A stretch of 64,000 nucleotides of DNA from Procambarus clarkii. Taxonomy: Eukaryota; Arthropoda; Malacostraca; Decapoda; Cambaridae. The translations under genes were made by a program, and so were the position numbers. Every line of letters starts with the position of its first letter. Within the stretch, counting starts at the first letter, position 1. The notes beneath the pieces are model-generated. The model searched no databases. It was not told where the DNA came from and saw only the letters and a list, made by a program, of their open reading frames with translations. Location of the stretch: contig NC_091214.1 in assembly GCF_040958095.1 (NCBI RefSeq), positions 10,841,080-10,905,079 on the forward strand. Direction: 5' to 3'. Positions 35,164-47,070 of this stretch are shown here, in pieces.

Positions 35164-36178
35164 TGTTACGGACCCGAGTCCAGCGTCCGAGAACGGAGCA
35201 GTGACGACAACGCCATCTGTGGGTCAGCTCCTGAAACCCCCTCCAAATGGACGACGCCATCTAGTGAGGACGAGATATACCGGCCACAGGGGCTGGTTTC
35301 CCGTCTTGTTCAGCTCGTAACATAGCCGCTGCTGACCTCTGGTGAGGTGACGCTTAGACAGCAACGCCATCTATGGAGTGGATAGGTGGGCGTTTGTGTC
35401 TAAGCCCGTAAGTGAGGTGCCCGAGAGTGTCCCTAGTACCGATGACGTGTCTGATTACAGAGTCGACCTGGGACTGCTGGATTGGACGATGGGCAGTCTA
35501 CCCAAGGCAGCCATAGTATCTCCAAGTGTTTGCTGCAGAAGCTGTGAGTCACCCCCTGGATGAACACTGTTGTGTTAGCCTGCCTATAACGTGGCAGAAC
35601 CAGGGATTGTCGTACCCGGGGCTGACTGGTGGAGAAGACTAGCTACTGGGGTGTTGAGAGAGGAGAGTGATCAGCGGAATCACACGAGGCTCCTGCCTAG
35701 GGCTCGCAACCCTAGTATCGGTTGTGGAGTGGCCTATGCAGCAGAGCTGATTGGAACCTGCCAGCTACAGGCTGGATTTGTGGTTGAAGGCCTCCACGAC
35801 GGTGCACCCAGTGGGACTGTGATTTGGCTGGCCTGTGGCTAGGGTAGACTCACTTAGGGAATCGAAAGATTCATCGTGAGGCCACAGGAAGAGAACCAGG
35901 GCTACTCGTCTTGAGCACCGTAGAGCATCCTGTGTCTTCAGAGGAAGACAAGTTAATGTACATAAGTGTAGTTATAGCCCTAGCAAGTGACTGTTTATAT
36001 ATTTATTTATTGGTGGTGGTAATATATATATTTAATTTAGTGTATTTGTATCCCTTCCCCTTTAATTTACTTGCGTTACGGAACACACCTTGAAAGCCAC
36101 TACTAACTTGGGGCCGGATACCCAAACTCTAATAACATCAGAGAAAGAACCCAGTTGCGACCCAATAGGGCCGTAACA
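35164..36178 (+). mobile_element. solo BEL/Pao-like LTR (copy d), TSD GGTGT
   Basis: A 1,015-bp LTR with TGTTACGG..CCGTAACA ends, closely similar to 4474-5474. GGTGT precedes it at 35159-35163 and follows it at 36179-36183. It therefore inserted in the G-rich minisatellite and later lost its internal region by LTR recombination. Confidence 0.95.
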
Positions 36179-37043
36179 GGTGTCAGTGTGGCCGGCAGTG
36201 CGGCGCCAGGGGGGTCAGTGTGGCCGGCGGTGTGGCGCCAGGGGGGGGGGGTACAGTGTGGCCGGCAGTGTGGTGCCAGGGAGGTCAGTGTGGCGCCAGG
36301 GGGGGTACAGTGTGGCCGGCAGTGTGGTGCCAGGGGGGGGAGGTCAGTGTGGCCGGCAGTGTGGCGCCAGGGGGGGGGTACAGTGTGGCCGGCAGTGTGG
36401 TGCCAGGGGGGGGCAGTGTGGTGCCAGGGGGGGGGGTCAGTGTGGCCGGCAGTGTTGGGCCAGGGGAGGTACAGTGTGGCCGGCAGTGTGGTGCCAGGGG
36501 GGGTCAGTGTGGCCGGCAGTGTTGGGCCAGGGGGGGTCAGTGTGGTGCCAGGGCGGTCAGTGTGGCCAGCAGTGTGGCGCCAGGGGGGGGGGGTCAGTTT
36601 GGCCGGCAGTGTGGCGCCAGGGAGGTCAGTGTGGCCGGCAGTGTGGCGCCAGGGGGGGGGGAGGTCAGTGTGGCCGGCAGTGTGGCGCCAGGGGGGGGGG
36701 GTCAGTGTGGCCGGCAGTGTTGGGCCAGGGGAGGTCAGTGTGGCCGGCAGTGTGGCGCCAGGGGGGTCAGTATGGCCGGCAGTGTGGCGCCAGGGGGGGT
36801 CAGTGTGGCCGGCAGTGTGGCGCCAGGGGGGGGAGGTCAGTGTGGCCGGCAGTGTTGGGCCAGGGGGGGGTCAGTGTGGCCGGCAGTGTGGCGCCAGGGG
36901 GGTCAGTGTGGCCGGCAGTGTGGTGTCAGGGAGGTCAGTTTGGCCGGCAGTGTTGGGCCAGGGGGGGGGGGGGGGGAGGTCAGTGTGGCCGGCAGTGTGG
37001 CGCCAGGGGGTGTCAGTGTGGCCGGCAGTGTGACGCCAGGGGA
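36179..37043 (+). repeat. G-rich minisatellite segment
   Basis: Same unit, both GGCGCC and TTGGGCC types. Part of it (about 36375-36590) is repeated at about 37520-37735. Confidence 0.95.
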
Positions 37044-37332
37044 AACGTTGATGTAGAGGCTGACCCCACCCTGAAGCCGGTGTTTCCTATCACATCTGAA
37101 AAGATTGTACTCTGAGATCCATATTTCACCATCATGGTAGTCCTTTGTGTGGATTTCTGTTAGGGCTGCAAACACTGCATTTGCCTCATGAAGGAGACCA
37201 TCTATAAAGTGAACTTTGTTTGATTTGCGTGTTTTTATACCCTGGATGTTGGCAAATATAAATGATGTTATCGTGTTAGTGGAAGTGTTGGAAGCCTTAA
37301 TTGGTGTTAATATCTGAGGCTCTGGTATGGAG
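37044..37332 (-). pseudogene. LINE endonuclease fragment (copy 2, duplicated with its flanks)
   Basis: Almost identical to 34503-34792. The minisatellite variants on both sides match too (about 34420-34960 against 36950-37500), so this is a segmental duplication with an offset near 2,541 bp and not a second insertion. One visible change is Q for H in the residue before GGVSLYI. Confidence 0.8.
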
Positions 37333-38190
37333 TCAGTGTGGCCGGCAGTGTAGCGCCAGGGGGGAGGTCAGTGTGGCCGGCGGTGTGGCGTCAGGGGGGT
37401 CAGTGTGGCGGACAGTGTGGCGCCAGAGGGGGGAGGTCAGTGTGGCGCCAGGGGGGTCAGTGTGGCCGGCAGTGTGGTGCCAGGGGGGGGGGTCAGTGTG
37501 GCCGGCAGTGTGGCGCCAGGGGGGGGGTACAGTGTGGCAGGCAGTGTGGTGCCAGGGGGGGGCAGTGTGGTGCCAGGGGGGGGGTCAGTGTGGCCGGCAG
37601 TGTTGGGCCAGGGGAGGTACAGTGTGGCCGGCAGTGTGGTGCCAGGGGGGGTCAGTGTGGCCGGCAGTGTTGGGCCAGGGGGGGTCAGTGTGGTGCCAGG
37701 GCGGTCAGTGTGGCCAGCAGTGTGGCGCCAGGGGGGGGGGTCAGTTTGGCGGGCAGTGTGGCGCCAGGGTGGGTCAGTGTGGCCGGCAGTGTAGCGCCAG
37801 GGGGGGTCAGTGTGGCCGGCAGTGTAGCGCCAGGGGGGGTCAGTGTGGCGGGCAGTGTGGCACCACGGGGGGTCAGTGTGGCCGGCAGTGTGGCGCCAGG
37901 GGGGGGGGATCAGTGTGGCCGGCATTGTGGCGCCAGGGGGGTCAGTGTGGCCGGCAGTGTGGCGCCAGGGGGGGGGTCAGTGTGGCCGGCATTGTGGCGC
38001 CAGGGGGGGGGGGTCAGTGTGGCCGGCAGTGTGGCGCCAGGGGGGGGGGTCAGTGTGGCCGGCATTGTGGCGCCAGGGGGGTCAGTGTGGCGCCAGGGGG
38101 GGGTCAGTGTGGCGCCAGGGGGGGTCAGTGTGGCGCCAGGGGGGTCAGTGTGGCGCCAGGGGGGGGGGGTCAGTGTGGCGCCAACACTTG
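37333..38190 (+). repeat. G-rich minisatellite, right end of the array
   Basis: Same unit. The last units are shortened to GTCAGTGTGGCGCCAGG before the array ends. Confidence 0.95.
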
Positions 38191-38663
38191 TCTCGGTAAT
38201 TCATGACGACTAAACCTCACACCTGAAGATGAAGAGACGACGACGTGGAGCTCATTTTTTAGTTCAGTTTGATGGAAATACATAAACAAATTTGGCTGCT
38301 TAATTCTCCACATACTGGAAGCTGTGAAAAGGCATCCCTTCACATGTAATCACTATCATCACCATCACAAGAGGCATCCCTTCACATGTAATCACTATCA
38401 TCACCATCACAAGAGGCATCCCTTCACATGTAATCACTATCATCACCATCACCACTCAACCCGTCATCAGGCCAAGTCCATCGACTAGTCGACCCAAAAG
38501 ACGCATTCAACAGTTTTAACCAGTTCCTTATTCAGAATAGGAAGTTTATCATATATAAATTAAAACTCTTATATATTAACATACTGTAAATATTTAGGCA
38601 TTAATTAGGTTAAGTTCTGTTGGCGAACCAAAACATCTGTGAAGTCAAATGTGTTGACTTGAG
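38191..38663. repeat. unassigned interval with a 42-bp repeat, 3 units
   Basis: AGGCATCCCTTCACATGTAA followed by TCACTATCATCACCATCAC repeats three times at about 38330-38452. Nothing else is recognised. Confidence 0.85.
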
Positions 38664-38887
38664 TGATGCAGATCTAGGCGGTGCTGCCACACACCGGAGA
38701 GCCTGCACATCTAGGCGGTGCTGCCACACACCGGAGAGCCTGCACATCTAGGCGGTGCTGCCACACACCGGAGAGCCTGCACATCTAGGCGGTGCTGCCA
38801 CACACCGGAGAGCCTGCACATCTAGGCGGTGCTGCCACACACCGGAGAGCCTGCACATCTAGGCGGTGCTGCCACACACCGGAGAGC
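38664..38887. repeat. 37-bp minisatellite, 6 units
   Basis: GCACATCTAGGCGGTGCTGC followed by CACACACCGGAGAGCCT. Confidence 0.96.
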
Positions 38888-39042
38888 CCCGTAAATACTG
38901 GGGTCTTCATCACCACTACAATTATGTCAGGTGGTGCATTGCCTGTCTTGAGGTTAATTTTGATTTTTGAGGATTTGAGATGATTTCGGGGCTTTAGCGT
39001 CACTGCGGCCCTGTCCTCGACCAGCCCTCCCTTTTGTTACAT

Positions 39043-39231
39043 CCCCCCCCCCCCCGGGAAGCAGCCCGTAGCAGCTGTCTAACTCCCAGGTACCTATTTA
39101 CTGCTAGGTAACAGGGGCATCAGGTTGAAAGAAACATTTTGCCCATTTATCTCCGCCTCCACCGGGGATCGAACCCGGAACCTCAGGATTACGAATCCGG
39201 GGCGCTGTCCTCCCAGCTCTAAGCCTAAATA
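39043..39231 (-). mobile_element. tRNA-derived SINE (second type)
   Basis: The minus strand reads GACAGCGCCCCGGATTCGTA, ATCCTGAGGTTCC and GGGTTCGATCCCCGG (B box) near its 5' end. A body follows (GGGCAAAATGTTTCTTTC, then GTACCTGGGAGTTAGACAGC) and a C/G homopolymer at 39046-39056. The anticodon-loop position would read CGT, suggesting a Thr-tRNA ancestor, but the body shows it is a SINE and not a tRNA gene. Confidence 0.75.
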
Positions 39232-39383
39232 AAACTTGCTGCCTGGGGTAAAAGTGCTGCCAGTTTATTTAAGGAACTGGGGTTCTAAACTAACAGAAAC
39301 AACTAGAGACCCTAGAGCAGAAAGTTTCTTCTTTCAGCGTCTTAGTGTGGAGATAAAGAGAGGAAACACACACACTGCATCTA

Positions 39384-39512
39384 TTGTTCCTGCCCGCCAT
39401 CTGAGGAGGTGGGAGACCTCGACAACCTGTGACAACTAGCCTTGCACCTTGCCTGTAACCACTGTTGTAACCCTTTTTGTGTAATGAAGTTTTAAATAAA
39501 ATAAAATGACAA
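39384..39512 (+). mobile_element. retroelement tail fragment (copy 2)
   Basis: CCCGCCATCTGAGGAGGTGG, CTCGACAACCTGTGACAA and a terminal AAATAAAATAAA-like end match 1600-1716 on the opposite strand. Confidence 0.55.
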
Positions 39513-39628
39513 AATACACAAAATATAAAAGGTGGTAGAAGACAATAGGTGAGCGTACTCGGGTGCCCCACAAGGCTTCCCCGGATGCTGCATATCTTCT
39601 TCTTCCAGCTCGGGGGTCCTCGACTGAT

Positions 39629-39897
39629 GCAGGTGGTGCAGACCTCCACATATCTCCATGCCCAGGTGGTGCAGACCTCCACATATCTCCATGTCCAGGT
39701 GGTGCAGACCTCCACATATCTCCATGTCCAGGTGGTGCTGACCTCCACATATATCCATGTGCAGGTGGTGCAGACCTCCACATATCTCCATGTCCAGGTG
39801 GTGCAGACCTCCACATATCTCCATGTCCAGGTGGTGCAGACCTCCACATATCTCCATGTCCAGGTGGTGCAGACCTCCACATATCTCCATGTGCAGT
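39629..39897. repeat. 33-bp minisatellite, 8 units
   Basis: GGTGGTGCAGACCTCCACAT followed by ATCTCCATGTCCA. The period is a multiple of three, so open frames occur on both strands in several phases. Confidence 0.96.
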
Positions 39898-40672
39898 CAA
39901 TTAGCAACATTTAGGAGTTGGTTAATTGTAGTGAATGATCCAGTGATACGTGAGTGTTCGTGCATGGTAGTGCGACGATGAGTGGAGTGACTAGTGAATA
40001 CTGTATCTCACCTCAATACAGTTCTGTTAACACCGTCATCTAAATGCCTATTGTATCTGTATCCATATTTAGCCGCAAGCATTTTACTGTTTTGCCTTAA
40101 GAAGTTGAGCGCACTTAATGATGACAAGCGATCACTTACAATTAATGTGTGTCAGTTTTCGATGCATGGACTTACTGTTGACATTTGAGTGTGAGGAGCA
40201 TGGACATTAGGTCGGTCTGAAGGGTAGAGACCTTCGTGTTTATATGGACTCATCACTCAAAATACGACCCAACGATCATTGTCAAGACAACTGCAGTTCC
40301 AGAAGCACCTTTGGTGTGACGTAAGGAACCATCAGTGTATATGACTTGGGAAAGGAAGTGCTCACTAACTAGAACTGAGATATATAGTCATAATGGCTTG
40401 GCGCTTCCCCCCCCCCCCCCTGATAGTTCAATTCAATAGTTCACAAACTAGAGTATCGGTTTGGCATAAGGGATTGTTTTTGCATTTAGACGAAGCAGAT
40501 ATTAATTGTAATAATTCGCGAGTTAAATATTTATTAGACGTTCGTTTCGACCACAGGAGTGAGAAACACTTCTCTACAATATTTTTTAACATAAATCACT
40601 TGTGAGTCATTTGTAAGGCGTTCTCTCGAGACAGGCCAGGATTGCGTAAGTTCATTTTACGAATTTAGGTTA
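39898..40672. other. unassigned interval
   Basis: No gene or element is recognised. A run of about 14 C lies near 40408. The last bases, GTTA at 40669-40672, are one copy of the target duplication of the following LTR element. Confidence 0.6.
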
Positions 40673-41470
40673 TGTCGTGACGCTGAACCCCGGTTCATTC
40701 CGAACACAGCGATTACACAACGCATAACACCTTGCCTCAGCAACCGTTACTACCACCTATACTCCTACACACACCAGACCCTTGAGGCGTACCACTCGGT
40801 TTGTACTGGAACACAATGAATGAACATATGGAAGGTATTTAAAGGCCGTCGGGTTTTGTCATTTAATTACAAAGAATAGACTCTGACAAATAAATACATA
40901 TTAACATACTCTATTAGGTCAATACACTTCCAATACCCATAGACCACTTGACCTCCGCGATCACCACCCACACTCATAACTTCCGCCTAAGTCCCTAATA
41001 CGGAATGATTACTACAACGCTCCACACCCGGTTAGTCTTTCATTCAATACTCACATACTGCAGACTTAACTTGGTCACTAAGATCACATAAGGTTCTCGC
41101 ATAGCTATCTGCTACACTTCGTTGCTGCCGCAAACGGGGATCCAGAGGACTTGCCAGTTCAACTCCCACAATCAGACTGACTTTAGCCAACCATGGCCTC
41201 AAACATTTCACCACGCCTCTCGAAGAAGGTATAATCCGATTAACCTTATCCCTAGAGCGGTAACCTTGATCCTAGAAGCCTGACGAAGAATAATTCCTCT
41301 TTCCAGGAATTATTCATTTGGCTAAAGAGCTTCGGTCTTAATCCATTGACCTTTCTTAGATATGTGATCCATAGTCTGTCTACTTAACATGTACTTCCAG
41401 TCCTCATTCGTTAAGTGTTGTAGTAATGATCCTCTAGCTAATAATTCCTACTAACTTGTGGATTACAACA
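40673..41470 (-). repeat. LTR (3' LTR in element orientation)
   Basis: TGTCGTGACG..TTACAACA. It carries the uninterrupted sequence TAATACGGAATGATT, the empty site for the nested element in the other LTR. Confidence 0.93.
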
Positions 41471-43034
41471 CCACTCCCCTCCTTAAACACGCATATGTCC
41501 CCATATGCATCATTGCAATGGTTCCATTAGTGCAAGGACCTGGAGGATGCACCCACCATATGTGTACAACTAAAAAATCATCCAATAAGTTCATCATACA
41601 CACGATGAAATAAATTAAAATTTTCCCCGACATGACTCACAACACTTCTCCAACATATACATTATATTCACATCATAGCACAGGTAAAATAGTCTGTAAT
41701 AATTTTTCCCATCTCCAACAATGCACATATACCTAAACTGCTGACATATAATTACATACAAACATAACCATAAAATTACATGGACCAGAATGCTGGCACT
41801 TAACCAGAAATGACACTAGTCATTAATATATACACAACACATATATATCTAAGGTTCTTCATCCTTAGTAACAAGTTAATTATAATTTAACATCTTGCCC
41901 TGTACTGTTGACATAAGGGCTTAAAATGGTCACACAATGTTTCACTGGCCTCCTCCACAATTGGCAGCATCACTTTTCTTGTCTTCGTGTCCTATGGTTG
42001 CTAGGTCCTAGATCCTCCATGACCCAGACAAAACCCAGGCTGTCCAGCCTGGTGAATGTTGTCAATGTCCCATCGTTGCTCTGAGCTAACGTGATCCTGG
42101 CCTCCAGAGCAACGGAGATTCCTACCCCAGGGTCATGTTCCCTTGGGTCTGTTCTGACGTCTCGTTCCAGGGCACCAATCCCAGAACGCTGTAGATACCG
42201 CACAGCTCTCTGGTCATCCTTCCTTGCTGTGCTCACCACAACTGTAGAACATTACTCTAGGCCCATCTGCCCAGAGTGTGTCCACCTGTATTCACACCTT
42301 CCCGACCGCTGTACCTGCAAAATATTCCCTCGGAGCCCCCTGGCTCGATCCCATTATTACATGACACCCCCTCGGCTCCTTACTCTCTCCCATTGCAGCT
42401 GGCCCTTATCCCTGCTTTGATGTCAGGGGGCGAATTTCGCCTATAACGTCACGTTGGCTTCACTTCCTCCCCTTTTTTTCTAGAATTACTGAATGTAGCC
42501 TCATAGCTTTTCTTCTACTCTACCTGAAGCTCTGTGACATGATCCCGGGGGACCTTCTCCAGCCTAACACTCAGTAATGGTGCCGATGAGGTAATATACA
42601 GTATATACATACACATACATTATCACAATAAATACCTCATTAAAATCATTTCACAACTAATGTCACTAAAGCATCATACTGCTACTGGCTCGCCTCTAGC
42701 GAGATTCCTGTAACAACTTAATTAATGAGAAATTAGTATATCTACTTGGCTCGCCCACTGCAACCATCAACCTCCTGAAATTTGAAATTCTACCTTATAA
42801 TCTTATCCATAACACTTACCCACTCCGACACACCATTACCTCTGGTCATCCCAACCACTGATGACCTCAATATAACGCCACACATCCCTACAACCACTTC
42901 CTGCGTCCTAACGCACCGACCTTGCTACGCCAATACTCACCTTACCGACCACTACCTGGCGCTCCTGCGTCACCATATACTCCACAACACCACACTCCAT
43001 ACCAGGCGTCCAAACGCCACTACACTACACCACC

Positions 43035-43475
43035 CAATGGCGTCCCCAACGCCCTCAACACAACACCCGGCGTCCCCAACCCCCTCAACACAACACACGG
43101 CGTCCCCAACGCCCTAAACACAATACACGGCGTCCCCAACGCCCTCAAGACAACACACGGCGTCCCCAACGCCCTCAACACAACACCCAGCGTCCCCAAC
43201 GCCCTCAACACAACACCCGGCGTCCCCAACGCCCTCAACACAACACACGGCGTCCCCAACGCCCTCAACACAACACACGGGGTCCCCAACGCCCTCAAGA
43301 CAACACACGGCGTCCCCAACGCCCTCAACACAACACCCAGCGTCCCCAACGCCCTCAACACAACACCCGGCGTCCCCAACGCCCTCAACACAACACACGG
43401 CGTCCCCAACGCCCTCAACACAACACACGGCGTCCCCAACGCCCTCAACACAACACACGGCGTCCCCAACACCAT
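43035..43475. repeat. 30-bp minisatellite, ~14 units, inside the LTR element
   Basis: GGCGTCCCCAACGCCCTCAA followed by CACAACACAC. Variants with AAGACA or CCCAG recur at a 150-bp spacing (43141 and 43291), a five-unit higher-order repeat. Confidence 0.95.
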
Positions 43476-44395
43476 TACCACACGCGGTGTCCCCAAAACA
43501 CCACGAGACATCACCACCAATAAGTAACCAAATGCAACACACACTCCCTTTTCTCTCGTAATCCGTTAATTACCTGACCCACACTCGTCAGGCATAATTT
43601 CTTGTGTAGTGGCCACCCGCCACACTCTACCACCTGCGTTAACATACTTCAACGCTAATGTCTACAATACACCCGGTGTTACAACAACCAGTTATGCTAC
43701 ACATGCTACACCTTGGCGCTACAATGCCAACAATGTCATGCACTATACTACATCCATAATAACAACAGTCAAAACATGCACATTTCACTACAGTAAATAC
43801 TATGCATTACGCTGGCGTTTAATAAGCCACTACACGTGCATTACACTACACACCCCGGCGTACAAACGCCAATACACAACCATGCACTACACTTGGCGTC
43901 CAAACGCCAATACACAACCATGCACTACTCCCGGCGCCACACACCCCCACCAACGAGACACGCTCCCCGTGTCCCAAGGTAACACTCTCCATAATGCTAC
44001 CTGCACCCACTAAAAATCTCCATGGCCCTCTCCAGGGTACACGAGACATCGAACCCCAGACGTCAAATTATGCGTCGCTCGCTATGCCAAGGCTTCCATA
44101 ATTCACTGCGCCTATTTTCTGTATCTACACCTGACAACGCCGGAACTCGCACAGTACTTTAGGTAATATTTCATTTTCCTTAAAATATTCGATTTACACA
44201 TTACATGAAATTTAATTAACTTTAAATTACGTAGTTTTCACGCATAATTTCACCTTAGCAACGGTTTCTCACTATTTCCGCCTTACCAACGATATAAAAC
44301 AAGCTCCAAGGTGCGGCTCGCTTGGCCCACCCATCGCTTGGCCCGCACATGGCCCACGCTGGCCCACATTCACCCACTCTAGTTTACCTCGCCAC

Positions 44396-44537
44396 GCTGT
44401 ATAATCCGCACTACGAACACTGTATAATCCGCACTACGAACACTGTATAATCCGCACTACGAACACTGTATAATCCGCACTACGAACACTGTATAATCCG
44501 CACTACGAACACTGTATAATCCGCACTACGAACACTG
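44396..44537. repeat. 23-bp repeat, 6 units
   Basis: CTGTATAATCCGCACTACGA followed by ACA, six near-identical copies near the primer-binding-site end of the internal region. Confidence 0.96.
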
Positions 44538-45169
44538 CACTTGTTTTGGATCCCGATGCTTCAGTGGTCCAGACTTGCCTCTTAGCAGTCTCTCGTTGCG
44601 GGAATCTGGAAAGAAAGAAATAAACCCCACATGTGCCCCACAATGGCCTAGTCCCTTTAATTAACTAACTCCTCTGACCTGGTCTCACCTGACCCTTCTT
44701 TCCTCCGTCTAGTAACCACCATTCTCACCACAACCCGACGTCTACCATTTCCCGAACATTCCCTCACCAAATAAACCAGAACCACACTTCCTTCATCTCG
44801 CACAGTGTTCCAAAACCTGTTTGCGCTGCCACCAAATATGTCGTGACGCTGAACCCCGGTTCATTCCGAACACAGCGATTACACAACACATAACACCTTG
44901 CCTCAGCAACCGTTACTACCACCTATACTCCTACACACACCAGACCCTTGAGGCGTACCACTCGGTTTGTACTGGAACACAATGAATGAACATATGGAAG
45001 GTATTTAAAGGCCGTCGGGTTTTGTCATTTAATTACAAAGAATAGATTCTGACAAATAAATACATATTAACATACTCTATTAGGTCAATACACTTCCAAT
45101 ACCCATAGACCACTTGACCTCTGCGATCACCACCCACACTCATAACTTCCGCCTAAGTCCCTAATACGG

Positions 45170-47070
45170 TGTAACGATTCTATTGTTACGTAAAGTATGG
45201 TGACAAATAAACACAGACACTAAGATACTATATATATATTTGGTCGAATATACAGAAGTACACAGGTGATACTTTGGTGTGAGTTGAGCGCACTGAGCGT
45301 CGGTACAGTATCTCGCAAGTGTCTGCTCTAGACCACACTTTAAAGTAGACTCTGGTTAATGTTTGCTATTCTGCTGCTTATATGCTCGGGCAATGCCTCA
45401 CCTCATTCATCTCCAAAGGTTGACAGGAATATTAACAAAGCATTTGGAGCGAGTATATTATTGGGATAATCTACTCGCTACAGAACTCCCCCTCCCAGGG
45501 GATGAAAGGAAAAATACTTGATCAAGGAACTTAGCTGGTCGGTGAATTGTACGACCTGCTCGCATTACATAACCATCAAAGTTAACTTCCTCCTCTTCGC
45601 TGATGTCATCTAACTGGGGTCGTAGGGTGGGAGGTCGCACGGTTCCTTTCATATAAAAGGGGTGACGCCGAGGAAAATAAGACTCGCGTCCCTACCAAAA
45701 CGAAAAAAAATATTACCAGATTTTCAAATGACAAACCTCAATCAGTTTGTGGTCTGAGAATGTTATGTCCCTGTTAATGTCAAGTGTTGTACAAGACATT
45801 AGGTTTACACTTCCCTTACAACTCCACAGTTACCAGCGGTGCTGCTGGTAACTGTGGTCGAAAAGTGAACTGCGTAGTCGGCGGATGTGTCTCTGGATTT
45901 AGCAGTGTCGCAGACGTTTGAAACGAAGCCTGAAGCAGAGCAGAGAGCTGAGTGAGGCCGGAGTCGTGGAGCTCTATGTGGGAGAGCGTGGCGGCTCGAT
46001 TGAGAATTGTGAGTGTCTGAACTCGGGGAGCGAGAGCGTGGCGGCTCGATACGGTCGTAGTCTGCTGTCTGCTCTGTGTCGAAGCTGTAGCGTCTTGGGT
46101 TGATTAGGACTGTACACGCCGAGTACTACATTGTTGACTGTGGAAATTGTAGTCTGGTACCAAAAGATGTAGGCAGTGTGTGGACAAGCTCGGTGTAGCA
46201 GGAGAGAAGAATGTGCATAATTGTTGCGTCCTTGGGTCGCTGGTGGAGCATTTAGATCCGGGGCGGATGGGCTCAGGCACCAGGACATTAGGAGGTAATG
46301 TAGGCATGTAGGTAGGACAACGAGGTAATCACATCTAGAGCTGAATTGTCCTGAAGGCGACGAAGTGTCGGAAACTCAAGCTGTAAGTCCTGTACTGCGC
46401 AACGGGCTTGAGTTGGCCGAGTATCAAAATGCAGTGAACGTGTAGATGAATCTGATGACCGAGCAGCTGTCGTGGGCGTAGGACAAGCAGTGCCCTGGCA
46501 GCGACAGAGTCGGCAGGACAAGCTGTAGATCCAATATGATGTAATCATTGATGAGGCTGTCAGATGAGTGAGTAACGATCGTGGAGCAGCAAGCCGTAGT
46601 AGATGAAAATGCAGAGATGGACGCGATGAAAATCATAGCTGTGGCGAGGGTGTTGGCAGTGTTCCATCACAGCAAACAGTAGCAGTAGAGGTCCAGTGAG
46701 AGTCCATGTTGTAGTCCATCGTGGCTGGGTATCATCGAAACTCTCTGGGGTCACCAATGTAACGGTTCTATTGTTACGTAAAGTATGGTGACAAATAAAC
46801 ACAGACACTAAGATACTATATATATATTTGGTCGAATATACAGAAGTACACAGGTGATACTTTGGTGTGAGTTGAGCGCACTGAGCGTCGGTACAGTATC
46901 TCGCAAGTGTCTGCTCTAGACCACACTTGAAAGTAGACTCTGGTTAATGTTTGCTATTCTGCTGCTTATATGCTCGGGCAACGCCTCACCTCATTCATCT
47001 CCAAAGGTTGACAGGAATATTAACAAAGCATTTGGAGTGAGTATATTATTGGGATAATCTACTCGCTACA
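45170..47070 (-). mobile_element. second LTR element nested in the LTR of the first, TSD ACGG
   Basis: Two 313-bp LTRs, 45170-45482 and 46758-47070, with TGTA..TACA ends, flank 1,275 bp. ACGG precedes and follows the insertion, and the undisturbed sequence TACGGAATG is present in the sister LTR at about 41000. On the minus strand the 5' LTR is followed by TGGTGACCCCAGAGAG (46756-46741), a primer-binding-site candidate. The 3' LTR is preceded by a GGGAGGGGGAG purine tract (45499-45483). Internal Pol is missing. Confidence 0.95.
45458..45652 (-). pseudogene. possible C-terminal Pol tail of the nested LTR element
   Basis: A 64-codon frame ends inside the 3' LTR and contains DDISEEEEVNFDGYV and RAGRTIHRPAKFLDQV. 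An acidic stretch followed by R-x-GR-x-x-x-x-P-x-x-(F/L) is common at the C-terminus of retrotransposon integrases. This fits its place just before the purine tract, but the match is short, so the call is tentative. Confidence 0.35.

Larger units (their letters stand above)
41471..44838 (-). other. internal region of the non-autonomous LTR element
   Basis: From the minus-strand 5' side it holds the primer-binding site, a 23-bp tandem repeat, AC-rich low-complexity sequence, a 30-bp minisatellite and an 89-codon minus-strand frame at 41970-42239 with no recognised domain. That frame reads like ordinary protein (QRSGIGALERDVRTDPREHD) but I cannot assign it; it may be a vestige of the original element. 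Confidence 0.75.

Noticed and set aside
42922..43544. 200-codon frame of GVPNALNTTH repeats
   Set aside because: The 30-bp period is a multiple of three, so overlapping frames are open on both strands. It lies inside an LTR element without other coding sequence.
45974..46808. Minus-strand frames inside the nested LTR element
   Set aside because: Low-complexity Thr/Leu/His/Ser-rich frames overlap one another, with no Gag or Pol motif. They may be relics, but I cannot support a call.
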